A stretch of 64,000 nt of DNA from Dactylosporangium fulvum. Lineage in GTDB: Bacteria > Actinomycetota > Actinomycetes > Mycobacteriales > Micromonosporaceae. Where the stretch lies: contig NZ_CP073720.1 in the NCBI RefSeq assembly GCF_025137375.1, forward strand, positions 768,501 to 832,500. Reading direction: 5' to 3'. The notes below the pieces were generated by a model. The model made no database searches. It worked only from the letters and a program-made list of their open reading frames with translations, and was not told the origin of the DNA. Shown here in pieces: positions 46,048-55,286 of this stretch. Made by a program: the position numbers and the translations under genes. Positions within the stretch are counted from its first letter, which is position 1. Each line of letters begins with the position of its first letter.

Positions 46048-47877
46048 ATGCCGGCCGCGGAAACCACCGGGGGACTGCGGAGCGCCAAGCTGCTCCAGAT
46101 TCTCTTCTGGTCTGGGGTCGGCCTCACTCCGCTGGCTGCATTGCTCCTCCTGATCGGGGACGGCTTTGTCCTGCAGGTGGCGGCGGTGCTGGCCGTCCTT
46201 GTCGTCCTCCTCATCGGACTGTCGATCGCGCTGCGCCGCGACAACGACTCGGTGCGCGGTGAGGTTGAAGAGCTGCTCTACGAAGAGGTCGACACGCTGC
46301 GTGACAACATCCGCGGCGACATCACCCACGCGGCGCGGCAGACCCACGGCCAACTCGTCGAGCGCATCAACGTCCTGCACGAGACCGTCGACGCGCTGCG
46401 CAACCAGGTCGACGTGATGCGCGGCCAGATGGAGCGTGCCGCGCAGCACCCGCAGCCGCCGCACCACACCGGTTCCGCGTCGGTGCCGCAGGGCGTTCTC
46501 CGGCACACCGAGACCGTGCAGGTCACCACCAAGACGATGGTCGTCGATCCGACCGATCAGCGGCGCGACGGCACCGTCTACGGCGCCCGGCCGCAGATTC
46601 CGCAGATTCCCCAGCAGCGCCGGCCGGACCGCTCGGAGCGGGAGCGCGGCGACTGGCCCGAGCAGGGCAGCGCAGAGCGGGGCGCGCGGCAGGAGCGCGG
46701 CGCCGACTCGTCCGGCGAGTGGGACGACGAGCGCGGCGGCCGTGGCGAGTGGGCGGACCGGGCGGACCGGCCCGAGCGCGGCCACGGCGTGCGCGGCACC
46801 GGTGATCCGGCGGTGTGGGCCGCTCGCGGCGGGCATCCCGATCGTGAGCCCGACCGTGGTGAGAGCCGCGGCGGCCACGGGCGCGGCGAGCCGGGCCGGG
46901 CCGAACGAGGTGAACGGAGCGACCGGACCGGTCGCGGCGACCGCAGTGACCTGGGTCAGCGTTCCGAGCGGATCAGCCGGTCCGAGCGCACCGAGCGACC
47001 CGGCCGGACCGATGCGGCGGGCGAGGAGTCGTGGTCCGGACGGGACGACGCCTCCGGCGAGGAGTCCTGGACCGAGCGGCTCATACACGAGCGGATGGCG
47101 CGCGGGGATGCCGACCGGCCGGAGAGCCAGTCGCGTGGCGGCGGGCGACGGCGGGCGTACGACCCCGACGACGAGGGCAACGTGACCGGCGTGCGGACAA
47201 CGGACCGGTGGGCGTCGGTGCACAGCGACGAGCGGGGCGGCCGCGAGCTGCGCATGGGTGAGCGCCGGGCGGCGGTGCACAACGACGAGACCGGCACCCA
47301 CGTCCGGATCGAGGACCGCTGGGCGACGGTACGGCACGAGGAGTTCTACGCCGGCGACGACCGCGCCGAGGAGTCGCGCCGGGAGGGCCCGCGCCGCTCG
47401 GCGGCCCGCCGCGAGCGCGAGCGCGACTGGGCGTCGGGCGAGCACGAGCGGGCAGGGCGCCACGGCACCGCCGACGCGGGCACCGACTGGGCCGAGCGCA
47501 CTGCGCGTGAGCTGGCCCGCGACACCGGGCGGTCCGGCGGGCACCATGCCCGCGAGGACGGGGCGCACTGGTCGGAGAGCAGCTACGAGGAGGCGCGGCG
47601 GGACGACAGCGGCGGCACGCGCTGGTCGGAGGTCCGCCGCGAGCGGCATGGCCTGCCGGGCGCCGCCGCCGCGCTGCCGGCTGCGCCCGCCGAGCCGGCG
47701 TCGCGCTGGACCCCGAGCCTGGCCAACCCGGCGCGGGACGAGGAGCGGGTCTCCCGCCGTGCCGGCCCGTCGGACGACGACGAGGAGTACGGCTGGAACG
47801 GCGGCCGCGACGAGCCGCGCGGCCGGGCGACCCGCCAGATCGTCGACTTCGAGGGCAACGACGACCGCTGGCGCTGA
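46048..47877 (+). CDS. Membrane protein with coiled coil and long charged Arg/Glu/Gly tail
   Basis: A 609-residue protein of unknown function. Two adjacent helices (about residues 12-58) form a membrane hairpin. A coiled coil (VEELLYEEVDTLRDNIRGD, about 70-135) follows. The rest is disordered and rich in Arg, Glu, Asp, Gly and Ser, with repeats around DRWASVHSDE, ERRAAVHNDE and DRWATVRHEE (about 385-430). The ATG at 46048 follows TAAGGT by eight bases. The composition suggests a nucleic-acid- or wall-associated scaffold, but no function can be given. Confidence 0.7.
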   Translation: MPAAETTGGLRSAKLLQILFWSGVGLTPLAALLLLIGDGFVLQVAAVLAVLVVLLIGLSIALRRDNDSVRGEVEELLYEEVDTLRDNIRGDITHAARQTHGQLVERINVLHETVDALRNQVDVMRGQMERAAQHPQPPHHTGSASVPQGVLRHTETVQVTTKTMVVDPTDQRRDGTVYGARPQIPQIPQQRRPDRSERERGDWPEQGSAERGARQERGADSSGEWDDERGGRGEWADRADRPERGHGVRGTGDPAVWAARGGHPDREPDRGESRGGHGRGEPGRAERGERSDRTGRGDRSDLGQRSERISRSERTERPGRTDAAGEESWSGRDDASGEESWTERLIHERMARGDADRPESQSRGGGRRRAYDPDDEGNVTGVRTTDRWASVHSDERGGRELRMGERRAAVHNDETGTHVRIEDRWATVRHEEFYAGDDRAEESRREGPRRSAARRERERDWASGEHERAGRHGTADAGTDWAERTARELARDTGRSGGHHAREDGAHWSESSYEEARRDDSGGTRWSEVRRERHGLPGAAAALPAAPAEPASRWTPSLANPARDEERVSRRAGPSDDDEEYGWNGGRDEPRGRATRQIVDFEGNDDRWR

Positions 47878-47883
47878 CCGGCG

Positions 47884-49020
47884 CTACTTGTCGATGTCGC
47901 CGACCACGAAGAACATCGAGCCGAGGATCGCGATCAGATCGGGGACCAGCGTGCCCGGCAGCAGCGTCGACAGGGCCTGGACGTTGGAATACGAGGCGGT
48001 GCGCAGCTTCAGCCGCCACGGCGTCTTCTCGCCGCGGGACACCAGGTAGTAGCCGTTGACGCCGAGCGGGTTCTCCGTCCAGGCGTACGTGTGCCCCTCC
48101 GGCGCCTTCACGACCTTCGGCAGCCGCACGTTGACCGGCCCGGTCAGCTGGTCGACCCGGTCGAGGCAGGCCTGCGCGAGGTCCAGCGACACGTAGACCT
48201 GGTCGAGCAGCACCTCGAACCGGGAGTGGCAGTCGCCGGCCGTGCGGGTCACGACGGGGACGGACAGCTCGCCGTAGGCCAGGTAGGGCTCGTCGCGCCG
48301 CAGGTCGAAGTCGAGCCCCGACGCCCGCCCCACCGGACCGGAGGCGCCGAACGCGGCGGCGTCGGCCGCCGACAGCACCCCGACGCCGACCGTGCGGGCC
48401 AGGAAGATCTCGTTGCGGCGGATCAGGTCGTCGAGGTCGGGCATGCGGCGGCGGACCTGGTCGATGGCGGCCCGGGCGCGGGTGGTCCAGCCGGCCGGCA
48501 CCTCCTCCTTGAGGCCGCCGACGCGGTTGTACATGTAGTGCATCCGGCCGCCGGACGCCTCCTCGAGGACCGCCTGGATCGTCTCGCGCTCGCGGAACGC
48601 GTAGAACATCGGTGTGATGGCACCGATCTCCAGCGGATAGGAGCCGAGGAACATGAGGTGGTTGAGCACCCGGTTGAGCTCGGCGAGGGCGGTGCGCAGC
48701 CAGACGGCGCGCTCGGGGACATCGATGCCCATGAGTCGTTCGACGGCGAGCACCACGCCGAGCTCGTTGCAGAACGCCGACAGCCAGTCGTGCCGGTTGG
48801 CCAGCATGATGATCTGCCGGTAGTCGCGCACCTCGAAGAGCTTCTCGGCGCCGCGGTGCATGTAGCCGATGATCGGCTCGGCGCTGATCACCCGCTCGCC
48901 GTCGAGGACGAGCTTGAGCCGCAGCACGCCGTGGGTCGACGGGTGCTGTGGTCCGATGTTGAGCACCATGTCGGCCGTTTCCAGCCCGGTGCCGGTCCCG
49001 ACCGTCAGCTCTGAGGTCAT
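47884..49020 (-). CDS. nuoD: Orphan NADH-quinone oxidoreductase subunit D paralogue
   Basis: A 378-residue NuoD/49-kDa family protein, shorter than the usual 400-440. [12 protein letters not shown] with His30 (Nqo4 His38) is kept, HRG (Arg56) is present, and the terminal FFVVGDIDK is normal. In place of the near-universal quinone-site Tyr (Nqo4 Tyr87, in RMDYL) it has Trp79 (RHDWL), and the His partner Asp139 is Glu131. No other nuo genes are nearby. The ATG at 49020 lies seven bases after TAGACT. A MidA-type methyltransferase is 600 bases upstream, with mazEF between. It may be a specialised or non-redox paralogue. Confidence 0.88.
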   Translation of the reverse strand: MTSELTVGTGTGLETADMVLNIGPQHPSTHGVLRLKLVLDGERVISAEPIIGYMHRGAEKLFEVRDYRQIIMLANRHDWLSAFCNELGVVLAVERLMGIDVPERAVWLRTALAELNRVLNHLMFLGSYPLEIGAITPMFYAFRERETIQAVLEEASGGRMHYMYNRVGGLKEEVPAGWTTRARAAIDQVRRRMPDLDDLIRRNEIFLARTVGVGVLSAADAAAFGASGPVGRASGLDFDLRRDEPYLAYGELSVPVVTRTAGDCHSRFEVLLDQVYVSLDLAQACLDRVDQLTGPVNVRLPKVVKAPEGHTYAWTENPLGVNGYYLVSRGEKTPWRLKLRTASYSNVQALSTLLPGTLVPDLIAILGSMFFVVGDIDK

Positions 49021-49027
49021 GCTGCTG

Positions 49028-49033
49028 AGTCTA
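49028..49033 (-). promoter_or_regulatory. -10 element TAGACT of the orphan nuoD
   Basis: TAGACT on the minus strand, seven bases before the ATG; leaderless start expected, so nuoD has its own promoter after mazF. Confidence 0.45.
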
Positions 49034-49048
49034 CGAGCGCCACTCGTG

Positions 49049-49339
49049 TCACAGGTCCTGCAGGATGCGCAGCGCGCGCGAGACGCTGTGCATGGTGCTG
49101 GTGTCGGCCACCGCGACCCGCTCGACGAACCAGCGCTTCAGCGGCGACGACAGCCGGTCGGGCATGACAACGAGGTCGTCGAGCTCGACCGCGAGCGGCG
49201 AGTCGCGCAGCTCCTCCCGGTCGGTGACCTCGGCGACGATGACCACCGGCACGTCGGTGCTGTTGAAGACGTCCGAACTGATGATCAGCCCGAGCCGCTC
49301 CCGGGCACCCTTGATGAGCCAGACCTCACCGCGCCGCAC
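49049..49339 (-). CDS. mazF: MazF/PemK-family toxin (endoribonuclease)
   Basis: A 96-residue toxin of the MazF fold. It begins [11 protein letters not shown] and has [25 protein letters not shown], the conserved strand-turn pattern around the RNA-binding site. MazF toxins cut single-stranded RNA at short sequences and arrest growth. The GTG at 49339 lies inside the antitoxin gene (14-base overlap), the usual coupling of such pairs. Confidence 0.85.
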   Translation of the reverse strand: MRRGEVWLIKGARERLGLIISSDVFNSTDVPVVIVAEVTDREELRDSPLAVELDDLVVMPDRLSSPLKRWFVERVAVADTSTMHSVSRALRILQDL

Positions 49340-49583
49340 GGCGCCCGCTGAAGATCTCGGCGTCGACGAGCGCGATCTCTTCTTCGTCCGCGAGCGCGGT
49401 CGCCTCCAGGTCGAACTTCGCGTGGCGCACCGCCTCCGCGTGGGCGGAGAAGACCTCCCGCAGCACGCGCTCCTGCGCCGCCCGGTCGATCCAGGCGCTG
49501 AGCGACACGCCCTCCCGCTCGGCCCACTGCCGCGCGTCGGCGATGGTCTGGTCGGAGAACGACAGGGTCACCTTGGCTGTCAT
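49326..49583 (-). CDS. mazE: Ribbon-helix-helix (MazE-like) antitoxin
   Basis: An 85-residue protein. The N-terminal KVTLSFSDQTIADARQWAER is a ribbon-helix-helix DNA-binding segment. The acidic C-terminus (ATALADEEEIALVDAEIF) should wrap the toxin. It precedes the toxin gene, as in most type II pairs, and probably represses the operon from direct repeats at 49585-49611. Confidence 0.82.
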   Translation of the reverse strand: MTAKVTLSFSDQTIADARQWAEREGVSLSAWIDRAAQERVLREVFSAHAEAVRHAKFDLEATALADEEEIALVDAEIFSGRRAAR

Positions 49584-49584
49584 A

Positions 49585-49611
49585 GGTATTAACGGTACTG
49601 CTGGTATGACT
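49585..49611. promoter_or_regulatory. Three 9-bp direct repeats upstream of mazE
   Basis: GGTATTAAC, GGTACTGCT and GGTATGACT stand head to tail immediately upstream of the mazE ATG. The 9-bp phase and position fit cooperative ribbon-helix-helix binding and autoregulation. Only GGTA is fully conserved. Confidence 0.45.
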
Positions 49612-49616
49612 ATTTG

Positions 49617-50552
49617 TCACACCCAGCGCAACACCCAGGAGTGCCCGCCGAGGCCGGCCGGGTCGGTGAGCTCGGCCGCCGCGCCGGCCCGGGCGAGCGC
49701 GCGCACGTAGGCGACCGGGTCCGACGAGGCCAGGGCCAGGGGCGGCCGCCCGCCGTCGACGCCCAGCAGCCGCAGCGCGGTGCGCTGGTCGAGCACCATG
49801 TGGTGCTCCAGCGAGTCCAGTGCCACGGCCACCGTGAGGTCGCAGCTGCCGTCCGGCACCGGCTCGACCTCCCGGCCCTCCCGGAACCCGGTCAGCGTGC
49901 CGAAGAGCGGCCGGCCGGCGCGAACGTGGCCGTAGTCGACGGCGAGCGCCAGCCCGCGCTCGACGCCGGCGACGGCCGACGCCCAGGCCGCGTCCCGAGG
50001 GCCGCCGATCTCGGCCCGCGCGCCCGGCGGCGCGTCGTCGAGCGGCCACCAGCGCTCGAGCCAGGCGGCGTCGGCGGGATCCAGCGGTTCGCCGGACGTC
50101 GCCAGCGTGTCCAGCAGATACCGCGGGCGTCCCGACGGATCCACCTCCACGATGTCCACCGGGACGTTGTCGAGCCACTCCGTCGCGATCAGCAGACCGT
50201 TGACGCCCCCGGGCGGCGACGCGGCCCACGCGATCGCGGGCGGCAGGTCCGCCGGGCGCGGCGCCATCTCCACGCCGACCGGCGCGACCCGCCGCGCGAC
50301 CTGCGCGGGCAGCGCCGCGAGGACACCTTGGAGCAGTTCGCCGCGACCGGCACCGACGTCGACCAGGTCGAGCGGGTCGGGCCGGTCGAGGGCGGCGTCG
50401 AGCCGGCACAGCAGCGTGGCGATCGCGCCGGCGAACAGCGGCGACGCCAGCGCACTGGTCCGGAAGTGGGCGGCGGGTGCGGCACCCGGTCGGACGAAGA
50501 AGCCCTCAGGGCCGTAGAGCGCCGACGCCATCGCCTGCCGCCATCGGATCAC
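49617..50552 (-). CDS. SAM-dependent methyltransferase, MidA/NDUFAF7 family
   Basis: A 311-residue protein of the DUF185/MidA family. It has the family N-terminal motif [20 protein letters not shown], the SAM-binding [14 protein letters not shown], and [15 protein letters not shown]. In mitochondria the homologue NDUFAF7 dimethylates an arginine of NDUFS2, the counterpart of NuoD, during complex I assembly (from memory). Here an orphan NuoD with the matching HRG arginine lies 600 bases downstream on the same strand. The GTG at 50552 overlaps the upstream aldolase stop (GTGA). No missing catalytic motif is apparent. Confidence 0.82.
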   Translation of the reverse strand: MIRWRQAMASALYGPEGFFVRPGAAPAAHFRTSALASPLFAGAIATLLCRLDAALDRPDPLDLVDVGAGRGELLQGVLAALPAQVARRVAPVGVEMAPRPADLPPAIAWAASPPGGVNGLLIATEWLDNVPVDIVEVDPSGRPRYLLDTLATSGEPLDPADAAWLERWWPLDDAPPGARAEIGGPRDAAWASAVAGVERGLALAVDYGHVRAGRPLFGTLTGFREGREVEPVPDGSCDLTVAVALDSLEHHMVLDQRTALRLLGVDGGRPPLALASSDPVAYVRALARAGAAAELTDPAGLGGHSWVLRWV

Positions 50553-51757
50553 AGGAACACTCTGCCCTCACCGCGGTAGGTCGGCACCACGTCCACGATC
50601 GTGTCGCCCGAGACGAGGTGCACCTCGTTGACGTGTTCGCACAGTTCGCCCGCCTTGGCGTGCCGGAAGTAGACGCGGTCGCCGACGCGCAACCCGGCCG
50701 CACCCGGACCGGTGAGCGGCGTCTGCACCTCGCCGGCGCCCTCGGTCCCGATGAGCCGCAGCCCCTCCGGCAGCCAGGGCAGCGGCTGACGGGCCGGCGA
50801 CGTCTCGCCCGACGCGATCCAGCCGCCGCCGAGGGTCGTGGCGTGCCGCGGGTCGGGCCGGCGCACCACCGAGAGCGCGAAGAACGCGGCGGGCTGCGGG
50901 CGCCACCTGCGGTACCCGTCGAAGAGCCAGGGGCCGAAGAGCCCCGATCCGGCGGCCACCTCGGTCACCGCCGGGTCGCCGGCCGTCGCGGCGACGCTGC
51001 CGGTCCCGCCGCCGTTGACGAACTCCAGCTCGGCGTGTTTGCGCACCTCGGCGACGACGGCGGCCCGACGGGACACCAGCTCCGGGAACGAGCGGGACTG
51101 GATCAGCCGGATCAGCGCGCCGCGCACCGGCCGGCCGGGTGGCGCGTCACCCAGCCCGGCGATCTGCGCCTCGTACGACATCACGCCGACCAGCCGGAAA
51201 CCGGGCCGTCCGGCGACGGCGGCGGCCAGCTCGCCGGCCTGGCGGGCACTGTGGACGGGCGAGCGCCGCACGCCGATGTGGACGCCGCTCACCGGACGCC
51301 AGGAGGCGTCGAGGTCGATGCACACCCGCACCGGGGCGGCCCGCTCCGCGGCGGGGATCGCGGCGTCCACCAGGTCGAGCTGCGCGGTGCTGTCCACCAT
51401 CACGGTGACGGTCGCGGCGAGCTTCTCGTCGGTGGCCAGCCGGCGCAGTGCCGCCCGGTCCGCGGTCGGGTAGGCCACCAGGACGTCGTCCGCCGTCCCC
51501 TGCTCGGCCAGCCAGATGGCCTCCGGAAGAGTGAACGCCATGACACCGCGCCAGCCCGGCCGGGCGAGGGTCCGCTCGATGAGCGCGCGCACCCGCACCG
51601 ACTTGCTGGGCACCCGCAGCGGCTTGCCGGCCGCCCGCGCGACCATGGCCGAACCGTTGGCGTCGAAGGCATCGAGGTCCACGATCGCGAACGGCGGATC
51701 GAGGTGGGCGGTGGCCCGGTCGTAGCGGGCCTGCTGTGCGGCACGTGAGCTGGACAC
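50549..51757 (-). CDS. PLP-dependent amino acid aldolase/deaminase (D-threonine aldolase-like)
   Basis: A 402-residue fold-type III enzyme. The PLP lysine is expected in RVPSKSVR (about residue 52), in an alanine-racemase-like barrel that begins [15 protein letters not shown]. The C-terminal beta domain has [20 protein letters not shown], resembling the metal site of D-threonine aldolase and D-serine dehydratase. The substrate is a D-amino acid or beta-hydroxy amino acid; which one cannot be told. TACGGT lies five bases before the GTG. Confidence 0.8.
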   Translation of the reverse strand: MSSSRAAQQARYDRATAHLDPPFAIVDLDAFDANGSAMVARAAGKPLRVPSKSVRVRALIERTLARPGWRGVMAFTLPEAIWLAEQGTADDVLVAYPTADRAALRRLATDEKLAATVTVMVDSTAQLDLVDAAIPAAERAAPVRVCIDLDASWRPVSGVHIGVRRSPVHSARQAGELAAAVAGRPGFRLVGVMSYEAQIAGLGDAPPGRPVRGALIRLIQSRSFPELVSRRAAVVAEVRKHAELEFVNGGGTGSVAATAGDPAVTEVAAGSGLFGPWLFDGYRRWRPQPAAFFALSVVRRPDPRHATTLGGGWIASGETSPARQPLPWLPEGLRLIGTEGAGEVQTPLTGPGAAGLRVGDRVYFRHAKAGELCEHVNEVHLVSGDTIVDVVPTYRGEGRVFL

Positions 51758-51868
51758 GACTCACCGTACCGAGCCCCGAACTAAAGTGAAAGAACCTCGC
51801 GTACACCGGTGCGGCAGGACACGGCCGGCCGGAACGTGTGCCTGTAGCGTGAGAGCCGTAGGTACGAC

Positions 51869-51886
51869 GGAGGAGGTGTCGTCATC
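51869..51886 (+). promoter_or_regulatory. Strong ribosome site ahead of an ATC codon at the MFS-dTMP kinase gene
   Basis: GGAGGAGG (51869-51876) is the best Shine-Dalgarno match in the neighbourhood. Seven bases later the in-frame triplet is ATC (51884), not ATG/GTG. The next usual start is TTG at 51908, which is too far. Either initiation occurs at ATC or the base is a G-to-C change or error. Confidence 0.5.
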
Positions 51887-51907
51887 GCCAGCAGTGACCT
51901 GTCCGGC

Positions 51908-54028
51908 TTGGGGGAGCTCAAGGCGGTCCTGCGTATCCGGGCGTTCCGCCGCCTCTGGGCGGTGCTCGGATTCTCCTCCCTCGGTGACTGGCTCGGCCTG
52001 CTCGCCGCGGCGACGTTCGCCGCGGCGCAGGTGTCCAACTCCACCGCGCAGGGCGTCGCCTTCGGCTCGGTGATCGCCGTCCGCCTTCTGCCGGCCCTGA
52101 TCCTGGGGCCGGTCGCCGGTGTGTTCGCCGACCGGTTCGACCGCCGGTACACGATGGTCGTCTCCGACCTGCTGCGATTCCTGTTCTTCGCCTCCATCCC
52201 GGCGGCCGCGCTGATCGTCGACGACGGTGCGCTCGTGGTCGCGTGGACCGCGATCGCGACGTTCGTCATCGAGACGGTCGCGATGATCTGGACGCCGGCC
52301 AAGGAGGCGGCGGTGCCCAACCTGCTGCCCCGGGCCCGCCTGGAGACCGCCAACCAGCTGACGCTCGCCACGACCTACGGCCTCACGCCGGTCGCCGCCG
52401 CCACCGTGCTCATCGGCCTGCAGTGGCTGGTCGCGGCCCTCTTCGGCGCCGACGGGCCGCGCTGGGCGGAGCCGAGCAACCTCGCGCTGTGGTTCAACGC
52501 GCTGACGTTCCTCGCGACCGCGCTCACCGTGTTCTTCGGTATCAAGGAGATCAGCGGCCGGCGCACCGCCGGCGTCGAGCGCAGGCCCGGCATGCTGCGG
52601 GAGTTCAGCCAGGGCTGGGCCTTCGTCAGCCGCACCCCGCTCGTGCGCGGGCTCGTCCTCGGCATCTTCGGCGCCTTCGCCGGCGGCGGTGTCGTCGTCG
52701 GGACGGCCAAGTTCTACGCCGTCTCGCTGAGCGCCGGCGACGCCGCGTTCTACCTGCTGTTCGGCGTGCTCTTCCTGGGCCTCGGCATCGGCATCGCGGC
52801 CGGGCCGCGGCTCGTCGGCGCGCTGTCCCGGCGCCGCTGGTTCGGCCTGTCCATCATCCTGGCCGCCGGATCCGTGCTGATCCTCGCGCTGGCCACCCAC
52901 CTCACCATCGCCGTCGCGGGCGCGCTGCTCGTCGGCGTGGGCGCGGGCATGGCGTTCCTGTCCGGCACCACGCTGCTCGGCGGCGAGGTCACCGACGCCA
53001 TGCGCGGCCGCGCGTTCGCCTTCGTGCAGACCGGCACCCGCGTGGTGCTGATGCTGACCATCTCGCTGTCCAGCGTCATCGTCGGCGCCGGCGGCACCCG
53101 CACGCTCAACCTCGGCATCACACAGGTCGACGTCTCCAGCACCCGTCCGCTGCTCGCGCTCGCCGGCGTGTTCGGCGTGATCGCCGGGGTCTTCGCCCTG
53201 CGGCAGATGGACGACAAGAAGGGCGTGCCGATCGTCGCCGACCTCATCGGCTCGATCCGCGGCCGCCCGCTCAGCCCCGCCGAGCCGAAGGCGGCGCAGG
53301 GGCTGTTCATCGTGTTCGAGGGCGGCGAGGGCGCCGGCAAGTCGACCCAGGTCCAGCAGTTGGCCGACGCGCTGCGGAAGATCGGCCGGGACGTGGTGGT
53401 GACCCACGAGCCGGGCGCGACCCCGGTGGGCTCGCGCATCCGCAGCCTGGTCCTGGACCCGCCGGAGCGGAACGGCGACGTGGTCACCCCGCGGGCCGAG
53501 GCGCTGCTCTACGCGGCCGACCGGGCGCACCACGTGGCGTCGGTGGTCCGCCCCGCCCTCAACCGGGGCGCGGTGGTCATCAGCGACCGGTATGTCGACT
53601 CCTCGCTGGCCTACCAGGGCGCCGGCCGCACGCTGCCGGTCGACGAGGTGTCGTGGCTGTCGAAGTGGGCGACCGGAGGGCTGAAGCCGGATCTGGTCGT
53701 ACTGCTCGATCTGGATCCCGCGATCGGGCTCGAGCGGGCCGGCAAGCGCGGCGCGGCCGACCGGCTGGAGAGTGAGTCCCTGGCGTTCCACGAGCGGGTC
53801 CGCTACGCGTTCCTCGACCTGGCGTCCGCCGACCCCAGCCGCTACCTGGTCCTCGACGCCACCAATCCGGTCGACGCGCTCGCCGCCGGGGTCCTGCAAC
53901 GCGTGCGGCACCTGATGCCCGCCGTGGAGTCGGAGCTGGAAGAGGTGCTCGAGGACGTCGCCGAAACCGTGACCGCGCTGACCGGCAGCGAGCTGACCGG
54001 TCCGGAAGAGCGGGGCTCCCGGGTATGA
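51908..54028 (+). CDS. tmk: Fusion of an MFS-type transporter and thymidylate kinase
   Basis: A 706-residue two-part protein. Residues 1-440 are a 12-helix major facilitator domain (GFSSLGDWLGLLAAATFAAA; DRFDRRYTM loop; GTTLLGGEVTDAMRGRAFA). Residues about 464-680 are a complete dTMP kinase with FEGGEGAGKSTQVQQL (about 470) and DRYVDSSLAYQGAGRTL. It makes dTDP from dTMP at the membrane side; what the transporter moves is unknown. I give the TTG at 51908, but a strong ribosome site points to 51884, eight codons earlier. It overlaps holB by ATGA. Confidence 0.92.
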   Translation: MGELKAVLRIRAFRRLWAVLGFSSLGDWLGLLAAATFAAAQVSNSTAQGVAFGSVIAVRLLPALILGPVAGVFADRFDRRYTMVVSDLLRFLFFASIPAAALIVDDGALVVAWTAIATFVIETVAMIWTPAKEAAVPNLLPRARLETANQLTLATTYGLTPVAAATVLIGLQWLVAALFGADGPRWAEPSNLALWFNALTFLATALTVFFGIKEISGRRTAGVERRPGMLREFSQGWAFVSRTPLVRGLVLGIFGAFAGGGVVVGTAKFYAVSLSAGDAAFYLLFGVLFLGLGIGIAAGPRLVGALSRRRWFGLSIILAAGSVLILALATHLTIAVAGALLVGVGAGMAFLSGTTLLGGEVTDAMRGRAFAFVQTGTRVVLMLTISLSSVIVGAGGTRTLNLGITQVDVSSTRPLLALAGVFGVIAGVFALRQMDDKKGVPIVADLIGSIRGRPLSPAEPKAAQGLFIVFEGGEGAGKSTQVQQLADALRKIGRDVVVTHEPGATPVGSRIRSLVLDPPERNGDVVTPRAEALLYAADRAHHVASVVRPALNRGAVVISDRYVDSSLAYQGAGRTLPVDEVSWLSKWATGGLKPDLVVLLDLDPAIGLERAGKRGAADRLESESLAFHERVRYAFLDLASADPSRYLVLDATNPVDALAAGVLQRVRHLMPAVESELEEVLEDVAETVTALTGSELTGPEERGSRV

Positions 54029-55215
54029 CCCCGCCGATCTTCGCGGAGCTGGTCGGTCAGGACGCCGCCGTGGCGACGCTCAGCCGCGCCGTGGAGGCGG
54101 CCGACGCGATCGTCCGCGGCGAGCCGCAGGACGGGCAGGGCATGACCCACGCCTGGCTGTTCACCGGCCCGCCCGGCTCCGGGCGGTCGGTCGCCGCCCG
54201 CACGTTCGCGGCCGCGCTGCAGTGCCCCAACGGCGGCTGCGGCGAGTGCCAGGCCTGCCACACCGCGCTCACCGGCACGCACGCCGACGTCCGGTTCGTG
54301 GTGCCGGAAGGGCTCTCGATCGCGGTCGGCGAGATGCGCGCCCTCGTGCTGCGCGCGGCCAGCTCGCCGACGCAGGGCCGCTGGCAGGTGCTGCTCGTCG
54401 AGGACGCCGACCGGCTCACCGAGGCTGCCGGCAACGCCCTGCTCAAGGCGGTCGAGGAGCCGCCGTCCCGCACGGTGTTCCTGCTGTGCACACCGAGCAC
54501 GCACCCCGACGACATCTCCGTCACGATCCGGTCGCGCTGCCGTGTCGTGTCGCTGCGGCAGCCACCGGCCGAGGCCATCGCGACCGTTCTGTGCCGCCGG
54601 GACGGCACCGACGAGCAGACCGCCGCCTGGGCCGCCGCGGCCTCCCAGGGACACGTCGGCCGGGCCCGCCGGCTGGCGCGCGACCCGCAGGCCCGCGCCC
54701 GGCGTGACGCCGTGCTGGCCGTGCCGCGCCGGCTCACCGGCATCGGCGCCGCGTTCGACGCCGCGAGCGCGCTCATCGAGGCTGCCGAGGCGGAGGCCGC
54801 CGCGTCCGTCGCCGAGACCGATGCCAAGGAACGCTCGGCGCTGGAGACCGCGCTGGGCGTCGGTGGCACCGGCAAGGGTGCGGCGGGTGCCGCCCGAGGG
54901 TCCGCGGGCCAGCTGAAGGATCTGGAGCGCCGCCAGCGGTCCCGCGCGACCCGGGCGCAGCGCGACTCGCTGGACCGCGCGCTGGTCGACCTCGCCGGGT
55001 TCTACCGCGACGTGCTGGTGCACTCGTTCACCGCACGGGTCGAGCCGGTCCACGGCGACACCGCCGAGCTGGCCGCGGCGGCCGCTGAGAAGTGGACTCC
55101 GGAGAGCACGCTGCGCCGCCTGGAGGCGGTGCTGGAGTGCCGGACCGCGATCGAGGTCAATGTCAAGCCGCGCATCGCGGTCGAGGCGATGATGCTCGCG
55201 CTCTGGCGCGGCTGA
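54025..55215 (+). CDS. holB: DNA polymerase III delta-prime subunit
   Basis: A 396-residue clamp-loader subunit. The P-loop-like GPPGSGRSV has Arg for the usual Lys, so ATP hydrolysis is unlikely, as in other delta-prime proteins. A zinc finger follows in CPNGGCGECQAC (about 65-76), and VEDADRLTEAAGNALLKAVEEPP is the sensor region. The C-terminal part contains an Ala/Gly-rich insertion near 270-295. It overlaps the tmk fusion by four bases, the conserved tmk-holB pairing. Confidence 0.94.
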   Translation: MTPPIFAELVGQDAAVATLSRAVEAADAIVRGEPQDGQGMTHAWLFTGPPGSGRSVAARTFAAALQCPNGGCGECQACHTALTGTHADVRFVVPEGLSIAVGEMRALVLRAASSPTQGRWQVLLVEDADRLTEAAGNALLKAVEEPPSRTVFLLCTPSTHPDDISVTIRSRCRVVSLRQPPAEAIATVLCRRDGTDEQTAAWAAAASQGHVGRARRLARDPQARARRDAVLAVPRRLTGIGAAFDAASALIEAAEAEAAASVAETDAKERSALETALGVGGTGKGAAGAARGSAGQLKDLERRQRSRATRAQRDSLDRALVDLAGFYRDVLVHSFTARVEPVHGDTAELAAAAAEKWTPESTLRRLEAVLECRTAIEVNVKPRIAVEAMMLALWRG

Positions 55216-55216
55216 G

Positions 55217-55225
55217 TTATCCACA
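55217..55225 (+). promoter_or_regulatory. Single consensus DnaA box
   Basis: TTATCCACA is an exact DnaA-box consensus, two bases after the holB stop codon and 62 bases before the next gene. Only one copy is seen, so it is not an origin. It may be chance or a regulatory site. Confidence 0.3.
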
Positions 55226-55286
55226 GGTTCCGATCCGGTCTTTCGCCGTAACTGTGTGGTGCCGTACGGTCACCCGGGGAGGCGAC

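Noticed and set aside
51761..53911. Minus-strand open frame of 716 codons
   Set aside because: Antisense of the MFS-dTMP kinase gene; low-complexity product.
55217..55225. Replication origin
   Set aside because: Only one DnaA box and no AT-rich region or dnaA/dnaN genes.
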